Part shown: positions 5,738 to 8,042 of the stretch, piece by piece | How the letters are laid out: the number at the start of each line of letters is the position of its first letter | How positions within the stretch are numbered: position 1 is the stretch's first letter | Source of the DNA: Deinococcus sp. | Lineage (GTDB): Bacteria > Deinococcota > Deinococci > Deinococcales > Deinococcaceae | Length of the DNA stretch: 8,042 bases | Assembly: GCF_018260555.1 (NCBI RefSeq) | Contig: NZ_JAGLBB010000087.1 | Location: 1-8,042, forward strand | Direction: 5' to 3' | Made by a program: the position numbers and the translations under genes | Notes under the pieces: generated by a model | What the model was told of the DNA's origin: nothing | Databases searched by the model: none | What the model saw: the letters and a program-made list of their open reading frames with translations, nothing else

Positions 5738-5958
5738 CCTGTCAGAACTTCGCCTACCCAGCCCAGCACCACGCTCAATAAGGCAGCATTACGCTCCGCA
5801 GAAAAACGGACGTGACGGCGGCACGGCGGGCGGTCACGCGGACCGGCCGCGCCGGGAGGGCAATGAGGGCAGTTAGGGTAGGGATGGGCGGGGCATCGCG
5901 GCCCACCGTACGCGCAGTTCACTTTGCCCCTGACGCGCGCCGCTATGCTGCCGTGCAT
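5738..5958. other. Spacer between ISAs1 remnant and helicase gene
   Basis: This 221-bp stretch changes from mixed composition near the IS to very GC-rich near the helicase. A frame continuous with the helicase is open from 5812, but its translation (Arg/Ala-rich, no helicase similarity) looks like a GC-bias artefact. Its last ~40 bp probably contain the helicase promoter. The minus-strand reading near 5750-5790 (AALLSVVLGWVGEVLTGF) could be IS debris but is too short to assign. Confidence 0.4.
5944..5949 (+). promoter_or_regulatory. Possible -10 element of a leaderless helicase transcript
   Basis: TATGCT fits the TAnnnT -10 pattern. It ends 9 nt before the ATG at 5959, and no Shine-Dalgarno sequence precedes either in-frame ATG (5959, 5974). 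In Deinococcus many genes are leaderless with a -10 element in this position. No good -35 at 16-18 bp was seen (TTGCCC at 5924 is only 14 bp away). Confidence 0.4.
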
Positions 5959-7641
5959 ATGCCGACTGATCCCATGAACCCGCTGATCGTTCAGGCGGAC
6001 CGCAGCGTCTTCCTGGAGGCGTTCAACCCGCGTGCGGACGAGGCCCGCGCGGCCATCGCGCCGTTCGCGGAACTGGTCAGCAGCCCCGAGCACCTGCACA
6101 CGTACCGGGTCACGCCGCTGTCCCTGTGGAACGCCGCGAGTACCGGCATGACCGCCGACGCCATGCTGGGCGCGCTGGAAGGGCACGCGAAATTCCCGTT
6201 GCCGGGGAACGTCGTGACCGACATCCGCGAACTGGTGGGCCGTTGGGGCCGCCTGACCCTGGACCGCTTCGACGAGGCGCTGATCCTGTCCGCCGCGCCG
6301 GGTGACGGGCCGCTGCTGAGCGAACTGGCCCGCCACAAGGCCGTGGGGCCGCTGCTGCGTGAACGCATGAGCGACGTGGTGTACACCGTGGATGCCGGGG
6401 CGCGCGGGGAACTCAAACGCGCCCTGATGGACGCCGGGTGGCCCGTGGACGACCGCGCCGGGTACACCCAGGGGGCGGCGTTCCCCGTGACCCTCGCGGC
6501 AGACCTGACGGTACGCGACTACCAGCGTGAAGCGGCGCAGGCGTTCTATCAGGGGGGCAGTGACACGGGCGGGTCCGGCGTGGTCGTCCTGGCGCCCGGG
6601 GCGGGCAAGACGGTGGTGGGCATGGTCGCCATGAGCCTGGTGGGGCAGCGGACGCTGGTGCTCACCCCCAACCGCACCAGCGTGAACCAGTGGCAACGCG
6701 AACTGCTCGCCAAGACGGACCTTCGCCCGGATGACGTGCAGGAGTACGCGCCGGGCCGCCCCGCCGGGCGGGAACTGGCGCCCGTGACGCTGTGCACGTA
6801 CCAGATGCTCACCCACCGCCGCCCCGGAGCGCCTGCCGGGGAGGAGTATGCGCACATGAGCCTGATCGGCGCGGCCGAGTGGGGGCTGATCATCTACGAC
6901 GAGGTGCACCTGCTGCCCGCCCCGGTGTTCCGTCTGACGGCCGGCGTGCAGGCCCGCCGTCGCCTGGGCCTGACCGCCACCCTGGTCCGCGAGGACGGCC
7001 GCGAGGGCGACGTGTTCGCCCTGATCGGCCCGAAACGCTACGACCAGCCCTGGAAGACCCTTGAGGCGCAGGGCTGGATCGCGGCCGCCACCTGCGCCGA
7101 GGTGCGGCTGCGTCTCCCGGCGGACGAGCGGCCCGCGTACGCCGCCGCGCCTGACCGGCAAAAGCACCGGCTGGCCGCCGCGAACCCCGCCAAGCGCGCC
7201 GCGCTGCGCGCCGTCCTGTCCCGCCACCCGGACGCGCCGACCCTGGTGATCGGCGCGTACCTGGACCAGCTGGAACTGATGGCCGCCGACCTGGAGGCGC
7301 CACTGATCACCGGGAAGACCCCGCAGCGCGAGCGCGAGCAGCTGTTCCAGGCGTTCCGTGAAGGGAGGCTGCGGGTGCTGCTGCTCTCCAAGGTCGGGAA
7401 TTTTGCGCTGGACCTCCCGGACGCCGAGGTGCTCGTGCAGGTGTCCGGCGCGTTCGGCTCCCGGCAGGAGGAAGCGCAGCGGCTCGGGCGGCTGCTGCGC
7501 CCCAAGGCCGACGGACGCGCGGCGCACTTCTATTCGCTGGTCACACGCGAAACCGTCGAGGAGGACTACGCGCATCACCGGCAGCTGTTCCTCGCGGAGC
7601 AGGGCTACACGTACGACATCATCGACGAGAGCGAGCTCTGA
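5959..7641 (+). CDS. XPB/RAD25-family DNA repair helicase
   Basis: A 560-residue SF2 DNA helicase of the bacterial XPB type, an ATP-dependent 3'-5' duplex-opening enzyme by family knowledge and implicated in DNA repair. The N-terminal domain carries NPLIVQADRSVFLE and HTYRVTPLSLWNAAS, typical of bacterial XPB. The motor shows DYQREAAQAF (Q-like motif), Walker A APGAGKT (212-218), NQWQREL, DEVH (314-317), GLTAT (337-341) and the XPB-specific RED motif (R344-D346). The second RecA lobe has LLLSKVGNFALDLPDAEVLVQVSG and motif VI QRLGRLLRP (507-515). The length matches mycobacterial XPB at about 550. I chose ATG 5959 because conserved sequence starts just after it; ATG 5974 (MNPLIVQ) is an equal alternative. 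The open frame back to 5812 is rejected as a GC artefact. A DNA-binding candidate follows 54 bp downstream. Confidence 0.93.
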   Translation: MPTDPMNPLIVQADRSVFLEAFNPRADEARAAIAPFAELVSSPEHLHTYRVTPLSLWNAASTGMTADAMLGALEGHAKFPLPGNVVTDIRELVGRWGRLTLDRFDEALILSAAPGDGPLLSELARHKAVGPLLRERMSDVVYTVDAGARGELKRALMDAGWPVDDRAGYTQGAAFPVTLAADLTVRDYQREAAQAFYQGGSDTGGSGVVVLAPGAGKTVVGMVAMSLVGQRTLVLTPNRTSVNQWQRELLAKTDLRPDDVQEYAPGRPAGRELAPVTLCTYQMLTHRRPGAPAGEEYAHMSLIGAAEWGLIIYDEVHLLPAPVFRLTAGVQARRRLGLTATLVREDGREGDVFALIGPKRYDQPWKTLEAQGWIAAATCAEVRLRLPADERPAYAAAPDRQKHRLAAANPAKRAALRAVLSRHPDAPTLVIGAYLDQLELMAADLEAPLITGKTPQREREQLFQAFREGRLRVLLLSKVGNFALDLPDAEVLVQVSGAFGSRQEEAQRLGRLLRPKADGRAAHFYSLVTRETVEEDYAHHRQLFLAEQGYTYDIIDESEL

Positions 7642-7655
7642 GCGCTTGGCGTGCA

Positions 7656-7687
7656 TTGACACGGCGCCGCCGCGTGCGCAGGATACA
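7656..7687 (+). promoter_or_regulatory. Possible promoter of the 3'-terminal gene
   Basis: A perfect -35 hexamer TTGACA (7656-7661) is followed 20 bp later by GATACA (7682-7687), 8 nt before the ATG at 7696. The geometry suits a nearly leaderless transcript, though the spacer is longer than the usual 17. It suggests the downstream gene can be transcribed independently of the helicase. Confidence 0.45.
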
Positions 7688-7695
7688 GGTACCCT

Positions 7696-8042
7696 ATGAC
7701 CGATCAGACTCCCAAACGACGCGGACGGCCCCCCAGGGCACGCCCTGAAGAGCCGCCCACAGCAGCCCCCACGACCGGCCCCCTGGCCCCGGATGTGGGC
7801 ACCACGGGGGCCCCGGAGTTACCGGAACCTAGCTTCGTTCCCGAGCGCCTGACCGCACATGTGGGCCTGAGCCTGCTGGAAGTGCAGGACCCGGCAGACC
7901 TGGACGCCCTGCTGAGCGACCCGCGCCTGAGCGCACACGTGATCGAGCGGCTTTCGCCGACGTTCGCGCTGCTGCGCCCCGGCACGGACGCCGCCGCGCT
8001 GGACGCCCTGCGCCGCGCCGGACACACGCCCCGCGTGAACGG
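7696..8042 (+). CDS. Unrecognised protein with AT-hook-like N-terminus, partial (runs off the window)
   Basis: An open frame from ATG 7696 continues to the window edge for 115 codons with no stop. Residues 7-16 read KRRGRPPRAR, an AT-hook-like basic patch with a central RGRP, suggesting minor-groove DNA binding. A Pro/Thr/Ala-rich linker (about 17-48) follows. Then comes a folded-looking alpha/beta segment: LTAHVGLSLLEVQDPADLDALL, then LSPTFALLRPGTDAAALDALRRAG. I do not recognise the family. Codon use is strongly GC at third positions like the helicase, and the gene starts 54 bp after the helicase stop in the same direction, so the two may be functionally linked. The alternative frames over this region are on the minus strand and have no family features. 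No Shine-Dalgarno sequence is visible, in line with a leaderless start. Confidence 0.7.
   Translation, partial: MTDQTPKRRGRPPRARPEEPPTAAPTTGPLAPDVGTTGAPELPEPSFVPERLTAHVGLSLLEVQDPADLDALLSDPRLSAHVIERLSPTFALLRPGTDAAALDALRRAGHTPRVN

Noticed and set aside
4885..5746. Target-site duplication around the ISAs1 remnant
   Set aside because: The bases outside the inverted ends (ttcccacc and cctgtcag) do not match.
5741..5795. Minus-strand AALLSVVLGWVGEVLTGF as a transposase tail
   Set aside because: It is too short and hydrophobic in a non-specific way, and no catalytic or signature residues support an IS family.
5812..5958. N-terminal extension of the helicase reading frame
   Set aside because: The translation is Arg/Ala-rich without XPB similarity, and the conserved domain starts at MPTDPMNPLIVQ. 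A -10-like TATGCT lies within the extension.
5689..7662. 657-codon open frame on the minus strand opposite the helicase
   Set aside because: It mirrors a strong XPB helicase gene and is rich in Arg/Gly/His/Gln as expected for the complement of high-GC coding DNA. It shows no family motifs.

Overview
This window looks like GC-rich Deinococcus-type DNA: a high-GC conserved part (about 5760-8042) joined to a lower-GC accessory part (1-5740) loaded with insertion-sequence wreckage. The genus is inferred from the XPB-type helicase, base composition and apparently leaderless starts. No rRNA, tRNA or CRISPR array was seen.

Layout. (1) Positions 1-805 hold an internally deleted IS4-family element. 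Two 77-bp imperfect inverted ends flank the last ~196 codons of a transposase that keeps the YREK signature but has lost its first two catalytic Asp. (2) Positions 806-970 are a short stretch with 30-bp and 17-bp degenerate repeats and a second 48-bp fragment of the same transposase 3' end. (3) Positions 951-4822 on the minus strand form a polymorphic toxin-immunity pair. The toxin is modular: LQRQ-rich N-terminus, DUF4157 domain with HEVTH, SH3-like domain, hydrophobic pre-toxin region and an AHH/LHH-type HNH nuclease tip. The downstream gene resembles Imm11/DUF1629 immunity proteins. (4) Positions 4895-5737 are a decayed ISAs1-family element with 22-bp terminal inverted repeats, a frameshift, a nonsense codon and a lost middle. 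(5) Positions 5959-7641 on the plus strand encode an XPB/RAD25-type helicase. It is followed at 7696 by the start of an unrecognised protein with an AT-hook-like N-terminus that runs off the window.

The main observation is an in-frame TAG at 1784-1786 in the toxin gene. The reading frame continues for 50 further sense codons of plausible protein and stops at a TGA that overlaps the immunity ATG (ATGA). The toxin was therefore probably ~1063 residues and translationally coupled to its immunity gene, and the present allele is cut 51 codons short. The immunity gene has also been altered: its last codons and stop lie in the transposase fragment at 923-970. The picture is a toxin-immunity cargo island bracketed by dead IS elements and partly decaying, or carrying a dampened toxin, next to a conserved DNA-repair locus.
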